Source: Strigamia acuminata (Eukaryota > Arthropoda > Chilopoda > Geophilomorpha > Linotaeniidae). Taken from it: 64,000 nt of DNA. The DNA is taken from contig OX442320.1 in the NCBI GenBank assembly GCA_949358305.1, positions 5,348,259-5,412,258 on the forward strand, given 5' to 3'. The notes under the pieces were generated by a model, which saw nothing but the letters and a program-made list of their open reading frames with translations, had not been told where the DNA came from and did no database searches. Of the stretch, positions 37,843-49,400 are shown piece by piece (the stretch's first letter is position 1; every line of letters begins with the position of its first letter). The position numbers and the translations under genes were made by a program.

Positions 37843-38294
37843 TTAGAGAAAAATACAAGATGGATTTTTCTTTCTTTTTTTCATTTCCTGCTGCTCCCGA
37901 ATTGCTGAATCACTGTCCGATTCGTAGCTCTTTGAAACCGAAAGTCTATTGGCCATTTCTGCGGGATGAACTAACGTGTTTTCCGAGTAGGTTATTTTGG
38001 GATGTAATTTGTTAGTTCGTGGTTTTGTTTGGTTGTTTTGCAGCATCGACTGTGGAAATTGGGGGAAAATGGTGGAATTTATTGCAATAAAATTGAATAT
38101 TTTGCGTGTTTGTTTGTACATACCTTGTTGTTTGGATTTGATGTTAAACTCGGAAATGAGTCCTCGGAATTCGGCCTGTGCTTCCGGGAAGCCGCCTTTT
38201 GACAAAATTTGGATTATCAATTGGTTTGGAATGTTTTTGGGGTTTTGGAATGGAATGAGGAAATTATACGTACCTTTTTTAATTTAGGTCCCAT
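37843..38294 (-). CDS. Small polybasic CaaX-box protein
   Basis: Exons (minus) 38294-38274, 38195-38124, 38049-37843, all phase 0, 99 residues. Starts MGPKLKKAASRKH, is hydrophilic and Ser/Asn-rich, and ends KKRKKNPSCIFL. C-I-F-L fits a prenylation CaaX box with Leu at the end, which favours geranylgeranylation, and the preceding lysines fit membrane targeting as in small GTPases. No GTPase domain is present. Frames other than phase 0 hit stops, and the three phase-0 joins use good GT-AG sites. I do not recognise an orthologue. Confidence 0.55.
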
Positions 38295-38449
38295 TCTCCA
38301 TGTCTAAACGTTGTGCATTGTGGAATTGTTGAGAATTGGCAACAATTGAGGTGGTTTTGATGATTGTTGGATGTGGAATTTGGATTTACGTATATTTTAA
38401 AATTGTTTGAAATTTATTGTCGTTTCTGTTTTCTCTTCTGTTTTTCTAC

Positions 38450-38640
38450 AATTTCTTACCTTTTTATGCATTTTCTTACATTTTTATGCATTTTCTTACA
38501 TTTTATGCAGTTTTCTTATATTTTTATGCATTTTCTTACATTTTTATGCATTTTCTTACATTTTTATGCATTTTCTTACATTTTTTTGCATTTTCTTACA
38601 TTTTTCTATATTTTCTAACATTTTTCTATGTTTTCCCCAA
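38450..38640. repeat. 20-bp minisatellite, TTTTCTTACATTTTTATGCA
   Basis: About eight units upstream of the CaaX gene, fading into CCCCAAATTTTC-type sequence until about 38830. No gene between 38295 and 39025. Confidence 0.9.
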
Positions 38641-39025
38641 ATTTTCTCAAATATTTCCCTAATTTTTGTTAAATTTTCCTCAAATTTCATAAAAATTCCC
38701 ATACATTTTCCCCAAAGTTTCCCAAAATTTTCCCCTAACTTTCCTACATTTTCCCCAAATTTCTACCTAAATTTTCCCAAAATTTCTCCCTAAATTTTCC
38801 CCAAATTTCCTTAAAAATCTCCAACATATTTCAATAAAATTTCTTCAATAATCATTCATACTTTTCATGTGCCTGAAAAAATAAAAAAAAAATAATCCAG
38901 AAAACCACAAACAAAACAATTCCAACTAAAACTCAACTAAATCATTTCCATTACCGCTAAGAATATTAAATTCCCTCCAAATCCCACCACAAAAACCCTA
39001 AAAACCTAACAAGAACAACACTCAC

Positions 39026-39388
39026 CTAAGTTCTAGCCAAATACGCTGCACCAGCCTTGCTAGCTTCCTTGAACCAAAACCACCACCACTGAAATACAGT
39101 ACCAAAACTCAATGGCGGACCTCTCTGATAACGTCGCAAAGAATCCGGAGTTTCCTCCTCCTCCTTATCAGCATCCGACTTCAATTTGGTTTGCTTAGTC
39201 GACAAAGATCTCTCAGTTTCATCTGTAGTCACTGAAACGTGACTTTCCTCTGTAATTACTGACTCATTACCCATCACCTCCATTAGGAATAATATAAATA
39301 TGAAAATCCAAACCTAAAAACAAAACAAAATATGAAATTTCTATAAAATTAAAATAACCTTTTTGTATTTTATCAAATAAACCTTCAT
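39026..39388 (-). CDS. Small secreted Trp-rich protein A
   Basis: Exons (minus) 39388-39383 (ATG AAG) and 39313-39026; 97 residues. The join gives a clean signal peptide MKVWIFIFILFLMEVMG. Then an acidic, Thr/Ser-rich part, and a C-terminal GPPLSFGTVFQWWWFWFKEA. The stop codon TAG directly abuts a perfect donor (GTGAGT), so a 3' UTR intron is likely. The Trp/Phe-rich end resembles protein B (40707-41807). Function unknown; a membrane-active or cuticle peptide is only a guess. Confidence 0.6.
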
Positions 39389-39579
39389 TCTGATTTCTAA
39401 ATTCCTCCACTCTGAATGAAAAATAAAAAACAGATCAAACATGAGCTGATAAATAAAACAACATAAAATCCAGGATTTTATTCAAAACTCATGTTATCAT
39501 GCTATAGGTTCACTTAGCGATGTCGCTTTTAGTAACCAAAGCGAATATGACCGGACCTAACCTGCCCACCATATACTTG

Positions 39580-39975
39580 GTTGAACTGGGAACAAATTTG
39601 GTACTGAGATATCTGGATGGGTCGGGCTACGGAAACAACTTAGTACCGGAAACTCTGGACAGATCAGGCTACAGGAACAAATTTAGTACCGGAAAATCTG
39701 GATGGGTCAGGTCACGGGAACAAATTTAGTACCAGGAAATCTGGATGGGTTAGGTCAGGGAAACAAATTTAGTACCGGGAAATCTGAATAAGTCGGGCAA
39801 CAGGAACAAATTTAGTTCCGGAAAATCAGATTAGGTTGGGCTACAACAAATTAAGTACCGGAAAATCTGGATGGGTCGGGCCAGGGAAACAAATTTAGTA
39901 CCGAGAAATCTGAATAGGTCGGGCTACGAGAACAAATTTAGTACCGGGAAATCTGGATAGGTCAGTCTGGCTGCC
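39580..39975. repeat. About 43-bp tandem repeat derived from a hAT MITE
   Basis: About nine units of GGAACAAATTTAGTACCGGG followed by AAATCTGGATGGGTCGGGC. The unit matches the first 45-50 bp of the hAT MITEs at 42040 and 59070; the first unit even begins AACTGGGAACAAATTT as those do. Confidence 0.88.
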
Positions 39976-40580
39976 AGGTTAGTAGAATGAAAAATAATTT
40001 CACAACATCACAAACCACCAATAAATTCCAAGTATCCCACGTGTGACCAGCTGCCCCCGCAGGCTGATCACTCACCTGCAGTGCAAGACACCTTGTGCAG
40101 CACTCGCGCCAAACTCTCGCGCCACTCGTGTTTCTTGTGCGCAGCCTGTTGCGGTCCTCCGCAACCAGGTGGAGCTGCAGGCCCTTGATTGGAAGAATCG
40201 GGCGTCGGAAGTGGTGGACCCCGCAGAGGTACAAGGAGTAGTTCCGTAGCCAGCAACACGAACGGTCGCATGACGACCGTCTCTCCGAAACTGGCAAAAA
40301 AAGCGACCCGAATGATCAGCGTGGCGACTGTCGCCCACCGGGACCTGAACGTCTGAGTAAGCCGCGGCCGAACATGCGAATCCGACAACGTGTGCCACGC
40401 GGTCTTGTTAGGGATGGCTGTTCTACAGCCATCACATTGGGAAATACACATAGGACACCATATCATACCCCTAGACATCAATAAAGCTATTAAATAACTA
40501 AACCTGTGTCTTTGTCGTATTTCGTCCGAACACTCACACACGCATCCCAGGATCAGTGCAGCCCTGGACTAACCTGACCT
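39976..40580. other. GC-richer non-coding segment, possible repeat
   Basis: Open frames exist on both strands (for example minus 40541-40068) but show no family motif. AATAAAGC at about 40481 suggests an old element or retrogene end. Not assigned. Confidence 0.3.
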
Positions 40581-40706
40581 GACCTGACCGTAAGCACCAC
40601 ACCGTTTCCGTGCCAGAGTTTCGAACAAATGCCGCAGTCCTCGAAATCAAATCCAAAAGATTTTTATAAATTTTTATTTATTCTCTAAAATCTAATTTCC
40701 AAACAC

Positions 40707-41658
40707 TTAGAAGAAAACCGAATAAAATTCATGCGATTGAATTTGACGAATCGATCTTTTGGCACTATAAAACTGTCCGACCAAGAAATCTTTCCAACCG
40801 TTCCGGAGCCCCCTCTGCGCCTCCTCCCACCAAAACCTCCACCAACAGAACCACCTCCACAAAATCAACATCGGGCCCTCAGGAAAACCAACCGGTTCCA
40901 GCAACGCAACGTGTTTTCTACTTGCAAGCTTCAAATTGTCCTCATTACTTTCGATTTCGGCGCTGAAATGCGGCTCAATCGTGTTAGCATCAACGGGGTA
41001 ATGAAGGTGACCAAAATCAATCGTTGAAGCAGAATCGAAATGATCCGGATGAATCGTGGTAGAATCGGTGTGAACCGGATCCCGGAAACTTAAGTCGTTT
41101 TCATGGTCTGCAACACTATTGGACCGGTTGGAAGCGACATCTGTGAACGTTGAGTTGAGTTCAGTTGGGGAATGAGTGGTAATGACATCATTGTGGTGAG
41201 TTGTGTGTTTTGGATGGGTTGGATGGGTTGGATGAGTTGGATGGTTTACGTGTGTTTTATGTGTTGGATGGGACTTAGGACGTTCTAAAAATAAAAAGGA
41301 TGAATAAATTGGCTGATCAAGTCAACTGATTTTGTTTCTTTTTGTATTTTTCTTTGAGTAGCTGACCTGGTTTAATTAGCTTATTTTTTTTCAGATGTTC
41401 GTGTTTATCAGCGGCTTTTTTCATTTGGTTACGGAAGTCATTCAACTGAGCCATACCAACCATTAGGTGGTGAGGCATTAAGGCTTCCTCAGTGGTCAAG
41501 TATTTCTCAGTGGTCATCACCATTTCATGGGTCTCTAAATTTAAGATCAGAAAAAATAAACATCGGTCAGCTAAGCTTATGTCCAATAAGTCGAATCTTT
41601 AATGGTTCAAATAAATAAATAAATGTATAAATAAACAAATAGATAAACAAATAGATAA

Positions 41659-41734
<76 letters not shown>

Positions 41735-41807
41735 ACAAATAAAGAAACCAACCTGCAGAGAATATTGGCAATCGAAAATTCATAAATAAGAAGAGAATCA
41801 TTCGCAT
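40707..41807 (-). CDS. Secreted His/Thr-Pro-rich, Trp-rich protein B
   Basis: Exons (minus) 41807-41753, 41534-41367, 41284-40707; introns phase 1; 266 residues. Signal peptide MRMILFLFMNFRLPIFSA. Exon 2 is charged and helical-looking (Lys-rich end). Exon 3 opens with a HPTHPTHP-type His/Pro/Thr stretch, then an acidic part, then a Trp cluster WRWFCWWRFWWEEA, which recalls QWWWFWFKEA of protein A. The histidine stretch could bind metal. Intron 1 contains the GATA/AATA microsatellite. Not a family I recognise. Confidence 0.65.
41640..41745. repeat. GATA/AATA microsatellite
   Basis: Tandem GATA then AATA tetranucleotides in intron 1 of Trp-rich protein B. Confidence 0.95.
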
Positions 41808-42039
41808 GATTGGTTGTGGAGCGTTTTAAGCTCAAATTGAAACTTGAATGAAAACTGAGAAGGAAAAGTGAAAGAAGAGTTTGATGTTATTGTATTATTT
41901 TTACGTCCTAATCTGAAAATAAATTTTGTGGAAATTAAAAATTCAATTGAATTTCAACGTGCGTTGAGAAAATTCAAATTCAAAGTTTCCGCTTATACTT
42001 TTTGGTGTTTCTTTCAACGGCAGCACAACAACAGAAGAC

Positions 42040-42194
42040 CAGGGCTGGACTGGGAACAAATTTATTACCGGGAAATCTGGGTGTCCGGGCCACAATTAAT
42101 GAAGTCGGGACAGGCTACAGCAGGCCGGGACAGGCCACAGCGGCCACGGGCCACCGGGAAACTCCCGGTAGCCCGCCAGGCCAGTCCAGCACTG
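42040..42194. mobile_element. hAT MITE with perfect TSD
   Basis: TIRs CAGGGCTGGACTGG and CAGTGCTGGACTGG (inverted). Flanked on both sides by CAGAAGAC, a perfect 8-bp target duplication. 155 bp, no coding capacity. Confidence 0.95.
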
Positions 42195-43511
42195 CAGAAG
42201 ACCTAACTGGGGACGGACGGCCTAAACGACAATAGGTGCATTCAAAGTTCCTATTTCTGCAACTTTTGGTGTTTTGATAAACAGCAAAAACAGAAGGCAA
42301 AAACTGTGAATGTCTTCGTTTTTGGGCCCGTTTATTAACACTAATTAAATATACAAATGCAAAGAACGGAGAACCAATTGTCTAACAATAATAATAATGA
42401 CGGCATGATCAGCGTAGACTGGCGAAGAAGTGTCGGCACAAAAATGAAAGGCGGGCCGGCGAGAAGAACTTCGGCTGTAACTCCTCAACTTACGAACAAG
42501 TATGGTTCCAAGAACTTGTTCTCAATTCGAGCAAAAGGTATACAATGTGGAAAGAATAATTTAGTTACTATTCTTTCCCACCAGGGGGCGCAAAAATATT
42601 TTTGCAGACCAACTTAATTTATTTAGTAATAGTAATTTCAATCAAAAAATTTACTTTTGAAAATTTTCAATTTGTTTGACTTTGTTTAGTCAAATTTCGT
42701 GAAAACTGAAATTTCAAACATGGCGGTGGAAGACGATGAGAAAAAAAGAGGAGAAAACGGTTTTGCGGCCTCCCCACCTTCAATTTTAAAACATCAAATG
42801 TTAATATCAAATCTTGGTCTCAAGTATTCATCAATTTTTCTCTTTACCAAATTAAACTGAAGCCGATGCCTTCGGATTCTGTTCTTGAACGATCGGCGAA
42901 TACCAGCTTTTAATACGACGTTTGCTCACCAGGGATAATAATAGCAGCGTATGTAAAATGTTTTGACATTTGAATCGAAAGAACAAAGTTGCGATTATTT
43001 TATTCCTTTGTATCTTGCCCAAATATATCAAATAAAAAACCAAGATTCAGACCTTTAAACAAAAGCTCCTGCCTCTTTCACTCCACTAACAGAAGTGGAT
43101 GGTTCACTTCACTTGTTTTACATCAACAAATATATGGGGCGCCCCCTATTATGGGTTTCCGGTCCCTGGCATAACCAGTCCAATTTTTACTGACCACGGG
43201 TCAGCTCATGTTTTTGTAGCGATCCGAAAAAAATTTTTTTTTTTTTCCATTTTTCTTCGTAATCGCTGTATATTTTCGGTAAGATTTTTTTATTTATTGT
43301 TTGTGTTTTACGCTTTTTACTTTTCTGTTAACTTTTGGCGTTCTGATGCCCAAAAAAATCGTGATTATCGTGTTCGGAGTCGCGTGGCCCGTTTAGGCCT
43401 AACCGTTATACAATTTTTTTTTATTTTTCAATCACCCGTTCGGCGGACGTACGGCCGACGCTTTTTCGTCATTTTTAACAAATTTTCTTTCGTTTTTCTT
43501 TAGTTTTCGAG
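42195..43511. other. Upstream region of the BC-box LRR gene
   Basis: No supported coding exon. A donor-like GGTAAGA near 43279 and acceptor CTTTAG just before the start codon suggest a 5' UTR intron. Open frames at 42357-42617 and 42720 are short and unsupported. Confidence 0.35.
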
Positions 43512-44843
43512 ATGCCGTTTAAGAAATCAGCACCGAGCTTGGAAGAATCGTGTTTGAAGAAAATCGCCGCACATTACGACGACATCCGCAGTCATCTTAT
43601 CCGTTTTCCTGACGCATTGATGAAAAAGATATATCGACACATTGTTGATGGAAAGCATCGTGATCGTTTGCATCTGGATGATTTTATTCGTCCTGGCGCG
43701 ACATCTTTGGACCTTACCTACGTGCCTACGCGCGAAGTTGCAGATAAAATAATCCGCGTTTGTACGAACCTGACAGACCTCGATGTATCACGCTTGCAAG
43801 TTCCATCGGAATGTGTAATCACATTGACCAAACATCTGCCCAACCTGCGACGTCTTAACTTGGCAAAAAACCGTGGAATCACAGACTTGGTTCTAGCTGA
43901 GATCGTCGCGAGCAACGTGAAACTTGAATATTTAAACATTTGCGAAACGAACGTTACGGTAAATGGATGTTTACAACTTGTAGAAAATCTACCGTTTCTA
44001 AAGAAACTAGAATTTCATCGCGACATGTGGATAGGCTTATTCAAACTCCTAAAACAAAACTTTAATCGCAACGAAACATGTCGCACGTACTCGCTCGAAG
44101 ATGTTCAGCTGGAAGAATGGACATTTGATGATCCCACCCTCGTTACACGAATGTTTCCGAATTTACGTAACATCGCCGTTTATCCGCTACCGGATTTTGA
44201 ATCTGAATATGAGCTTAATTCCTATAACTGTTTTAATAATATAGTCGTACCAATACTAAGCAAAACAATGGTAAGACTAACCAGCTTAAAACTGTTGAGG
44301 ATTGGTCCGGTCAATCTTGAGCGAATTGCCATTTTCTGCCCAATGTTGGAGAGTTTACATTTGAGCTATTGTTCAATCAGCGTTAAAACATCAGATAATT
44401 TAAAAAGTGCGTCTAATCGGCTGCCATTCCGAAGACTACGTGAACTGGAGATTCATCAAGCACCGCAAGACCCACATACGGAGCTTACGTTGATAACCGA
44501 ACAAGATTTGCGCATGTTATTGCTAAATTCCATTAATTTACAAAGCCTGTTTCTTTTACATTGTGAATCTTTTTCGAATAGCTTTATCACCGAGCTCATC
44601 GAATTGAATGTACTGCAAAATCTCAGAAAGCTTACTATTATGATGTCTTTTTCGATTAGTTCCGCAACAGTTTTAAAATTGCTAGCGATGAAAAATTCAC
44701 TAAATTATCTGCACGTTGCTTGTTGTCCAAGTATCGACGCTGAATCTTGGGATAGAATTGAAAATTACATTCAAAGTGAGAATTTGGATCTTGAGCTTCT
44801 TCATTCCGATATGTTTCCATACGTTGCAGCCACCCAAACCTAA
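43512..44843 (+). CDS. BC-box leucine-rich repeat protein (ZYG11-like substrate receptor candidate)
   Basis: Single coding exon, 443 residues. Residues 9-18 (SLEESCLKKI) fit the elongin BC-box pattern, and RFPDAL at 31-36 resembles the start of a Cul2 box. From about residue 65 LRRs follow, such as NLTDLDVSRL, NLRRLNLAKN and KLEYLNICETN, spaced about 25 residues. In ZYG11/ZER1-type proteins this layout recruits substrates to a Cullin-2 ubiquitin ligase; that role is inferred. The intronless coding region could reflect retroposition. AATAAA follows at about 44965. An F-box-like LRR protein is the main alternative. Confidence 0.7.
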   Translation: MPFKKSAPSLEESCLKKIAAHYDDIRSHLIRFPDALMKKIYRHIVDGKHRDRLHLDDFIRPGATSLDLTYVPTREVADKIIRVCTNLTDLDVSRLQVPSECVITLTKHLPNLRRLNLAKNRGITDLVLAEIVASNVKLEYLNICETNVTVNGCLQLVENLPFLKKLEFHRDMWIGLFKLLKQNFNRNETCRTYSLEDVQLEEWTFDDPTLVTRMFPNLRNIAVYPLPDFESEYELNSYNCFNNIVVPILSKTMVRLTSLKLLRIGPVNLERIAIFCPMLESLHLSYCSISVKTSDNLKSASNRLPFRRLRELEIHQAPQDPHTELTLITEQDLRMLLLNSINLQSLFLLHCESFSNSFITELIELNVLQNLRKLTIMMSFSISSATVLKLLAMKNSLNYLHVACCPSIDAESWDRIENYIQSENLDLELLHSDMFPYVAATQT

Positions 44844-44969
44844 TCAACTGTTCTTGGGTTGACCGAATAGTGTTCAATCAAATCATAGTTTGGTTTGCAA
44901 TAATTGTTAGAAGGATGTGATCTAATCTAGATTTATAGTCCCCGTTGTTTTGTTTTGTACTTAAATAAA

Positions 44970-46459
44970 AATCATTGGTTTAAGTTAATTATTAATTAAT
45001 TATTACTGGTTCCTTAACTTTCCTTTTGTAATTGTAGTTTTCATTATTGACTTAATAGCATTCAATGACACTTTGTACTGTCAATTTAAATAAATTAGTA
45101 TTGACTTAATTAGTTAAAGAATACGTAAAATACATTTTATACTGTGAGTTTAAATAAATTACTTTTATTCCCAAAGTAAAGTATTTTTGGCTTCATTCTT
45201 TATCTTTAACTAATTTGAAACTAAAAGGTCAAAATAAAATTTAAATTAGTTACGGTATGTGCAGTAACCGTTTGGTGAACGATATGAATTGTCACTGAAC
45301 GTCAATACAGTCGAAACTCTTTATAACGAATCGCGATATAACGAATTATCGATATAACGAATTGTTAAAAATGACTTGGTTGGCCAGCCATAGAACAACA
45401 TGTTAAATAATTTCATTATAACGAATTTCAATATAACGAATTATTCGTTATAACAAACAAGTATTCATGTACACTGTAATACCAACAAGCACTCGTTATA
45501 ACGAATTTTCAAAACTGATGACATGACTCACAACATCCTATGCCCATGTTATGAACACATTTAGAAAAAATGAAAAATTTTCTGTTTTAAAATGGCTGCC
45601 AAATGAAAATAAATTTTGATTTAGGACAAGTTGAACATTTTTAATGCCATTAACAATGGCAAGAAGCTACCAATTGTAGCAGTTGAGTTTAATTTGTTCG
45701 TTTTACAATTTCAACAGTTTTTAAGAATCGGGATAAAATTAACATGATTTTATGAATAAATAATGTTGTTTATGATGAAATTTTATTTTTTTCAGCTAAT
45801 TCGTTTTAACGAATTCTCGTTATAACGAATCGATTTGTCCGGTCCCTTGCGATTCGTTATAAAGAGTTTCGACTGTATATTTAAACGATGCTTCACGGAT
45901 CTGCAAAATTTGTATAAAAATGGTGATAATTTTGTGGAAATTGGTTAGAAAATGTTCAAAAATTGATAAACCGAAACTTCAAAAAAATGAAACTTTTTAT
46001 AATCGATCAATTACATGAATTCCAAACTCTTAAGTAATTCATGTAACTTCCAGCTACAAATTCCAACACAAACAACTTGATAGTTAATTAATAAATACAT
46101 TCACATAATAATATGCAACAAATTCGAATAAGCCTATTTAGTCTCAATGTTTAAAAGAAATTCATAGAAAACGTAACAAAAAAAAAAATTTTTATAATTA
46201 TCTCCGGTATTTCATTAAATATAAATGTGACCGGTCGTGGGATAAATAGACGACATCTCATTATGTAAATGATTTATCAACACCAACGAATGTTCGAAAT
46301 TTACAACAAAATGGCAAAAATTTCCACAATTCCCAATTTCAAATTTTTGTATGATAAAGTGAAAATGCAACTTAATGGAGGACATTTTGTTTTGTGTTTT
46401 AAATAAATGTTAAATTAAATTCAAGACTGAAATGATAGACATGACCAGCCGTATAGTGG
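44970..46459. other. Intergenic with one MITE
   Basis: No gene seen. Contains the pogo-like MITE 45308-45875; the rest is AT-rich unique-looking sequence. Confidence 0.5.
45308..45875. mobile_element. pogo/Tc1-like MITE, copy 1
   Basis: 568 bp, TIR CAGTCGAAACTCTTTATAAC, flanked by TA on both sides. Many CGTTATAACGAAT words inside. Inverted relative to the copy at 50945. Confidence 0.92.
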
Positions 46460-49400
46460 TCAAGTAAATTGTTGCAAAGCTGTTTTCACCCTAAAATTGA
46501 AATAAAATTGAAATAAATTTCATTTAGATCAATTTTGTTTGCGTCTGTGATTTACTTGTCAAACAAAGTTGTATCCGTTGTGGTTAATAATTGCTGCAGA
46601 ATTTTCTGGATTCCTAATTCGCGCAGCTTCGCTTGACGTTCCAATGCTCCTGTTTTGATGGGAATAGAAAATTGTATATTTGAAGGGTTTTTTGTTTTTG
46701 TTTTTATACCGTCTTCTTCGTTCCAGATTAAATTCGATACGCAAAATGTTGATGCAATTTGTAATTTTACATTTGGATGCATCTGGAAAAAATGGAAATT
46801 GGAGATGAAATTCTTTTGGAAATTTATAATGGATTTAAATGTGTGAAACAATACGTTTTGAGTGAAAAAATGCAGTTTTTTGTGCAGAAATTATGGAAAA
46901 GTGTAATTTTAGGTGCAAAAATTATGGGAAAAATGCAATTATAGGGACCGAAATGATGAAAAATGCAATTTTAAGTGCCAAAAAGAAAGAAAAATTGCAT
47001 TTTTTAGGATAAAAATTTTAAAATTATAAAAAAATGCATTTTTTAAGCAAAAATCTGCATTTTGAGGCGAGAAACTAAACTTTTTAGGCCAAAAAATGCA
47101 TTTTCTGGACCAAAATGCAATTATAAGGACCAAAATAATGAAAAATGCAATTTTAGGAAACAAAATGAAAAGAAAACTGCAATTTTAGGAAACAAAATGA
47201 AAAGAAAACTGCATTTTTTTGGAGGAATTATGTAAAAATTATAAAAAAAAACTCCATCTTTTAGGCGAAAATCTGCATTTTTAGGCGAGAAACTGCACTT
47301 TTTAGGCAAAAAATTGCATTTTCTAGACCAAAATGCAATTATAAGGACCAAAATAATAAAAAATGCAATTTTAGGAAACAAAATAAAAAGAAAATTGCAT
47401 TTGTTAGGCGGAATTATATGTAAAAATTATGAAAAACTCCATCTTTTAGGCGAAAATCTGCATTATTAGACGAGAAACTGCATTTTTTAGGCAAAAAATT
47501 GCATTTTCTAGTCCAAAATGCATTTCTACATGCAAAATAAACATTCGTGGTATTTTTTAAGCCAGGCACTAACAAGCCCACCCAAACACCCCCAGTCCAG
47601 CAACCAAATTCAAATACCATGTAAGTAGCTAATTTTTTCAACACTTCGTCACTGGACATGACGAAATCCTTCGCAGAATCCCCATCTGCAATGTTAGCTA
47701 GAATACATAATGCCTAAAAAAAAATAAGAATTATAATATTGAAAAAAATTAAAAATAAAATTAAAAAAAATTAAAAAAAAAAATTATTTCTTATTTCCGT
47801 ACTTGTTCTTTGACTTCCGGTGAGTGGTCGCCATCCAAAATTAAAAGAACAGCTTGCATGATCTGTTTGCCGTAAAGTCCCATTATGTGGTCAATGTGCT
47901 GAAAAACAAACGAAGAATTCGTCATTTGTTTGTTTCGTTTCCGGTTGTGGAATCGGAAATCGAAGTCGAAGGGATGAGAAAGTTTTAAGTTTAAAGTTAT
48001 TATAGATAAATTGATAAACAAAAAAATGGAACCGTGAAACTCCTAGAGCTGCCACCTACTGGCTTCGTCGACAGGAGGTTACGTAATAGTCCCAACGTCT
48101 TCATGAGCACGTTGATGTCCGGGTCGGAGAGCAAGCGGAAGAGATGTTCCATTCCGAGGGCGTTGAGGATCTGGCTTTTGATTTTCTGTTCGGCCTGGAA
48201 GGCCATGTTCTGTAGACACAATTTTAGACGGTTAGAGGCTTTTGTTTGCGGGGTGGCCGCGGTTTGGTTTTTCAAACGGTGGGCGATCAAATTTGAAATA
48301 CTCCCATCAGAATTTCAACGATTTTGATGAGAATTTCAACGATTTTGATGAGAATTTCAACGATTTTGATGAAAATTTCAACGATTTTGATGAAAATTTC
48401 AACGATTTTGATGAAAATTTCAACGATTTTGATGAAAATTTCAACGATTTTGATGAAAATTTCAACGATTTTGATGAAAATTTCAACGATTTTGATGAAA
48501 ATTTCAACGATTTTGATGAAAATTTCAACGATTTTGATGAAAATTTCAACGATTTTGATGAAAATTTCAACGATTTTGATGAAAATTTCAACGATTTTGA
48601 TGAAAATTTCAACGATTTTGATTATAGTTTCAAGGTTTTAGATCAAAATTTCAAAATTTTGATGAAAATTTCTAATTTAATAAAAATTTCTGTATTGATT
48701 AAAATGTGTTTCAATGAAAATTTCAACATTTTTGGTAAAACTTTCAACGTTTTTCATTAAAATTCAGATTTTTGAAGCAAAATTTCAGATTTTTAGTCCA
48801 ATCTTCCATATTATATTATATCTTCCATGTTATATTTCAATTTTTTTAAACAAATTTCAATTTCTTTGAACAAATTTCAATTTTTTTGAACAAATTTCAA
48901 TTCTTTTGAACAAATTTCAATTCTTTTGAACAAATTTCAATTCTTTTGAACAAATTTCAATTCTTTTGAACAAATTTCAATTCTTTTGAACAAATTTCAA
49001 TTCTTTGGAACAAATTTCAATTTTTATGGTCAAATTTCAATTTTTATGGTCAAACTTCAATTTTTATGGTCAAACTTCAATTTTTATGGTCAAATTTCAA
49101 TTTTTATGGTCAAATTTCAATTTTAATGGTCAAAATTTTACTTTTTTTGAGCAAACCTTTATCTTAATTTTTAATTTGTATCAAAGGAGCCTTTAAACAC
49201 AATCCGTATAAACTAAACCACTATCCACCCCTAAATATCCAGACAAAAAAAAAGAAAAGAAAAAAAGAGCTACCATCAGAGCCCAAATGCCGTTCAACCT
49301 CAACGCCGGATCTTCGCGTTTCGTCAAAGCACAGAGAATCTCCACAGCGCCAGACTCCAAAATCGGTTCCTTGCTCGGCGAAAACTCCAGCAACAAATTA

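Noticed and set aside
37843-38220. Unspliced 125-codon minus frame including FRGLISEFNIKSKQQG
   Set aside because: It reads through two introns; the phase-0 three-exon model gives a start codon and better splice sites.
40068-40541. 157-codon open frame on the minus strand
   Set aside because: Overlapping frames on both strands are equally open because the segment is GC-rich; no motif, no splice context.
48307-48760. 21-bp array considered as a CRISPR-like array
   Set aside because: Units are contiguous and identical, without unique spacers, in a eukaryotic intron.
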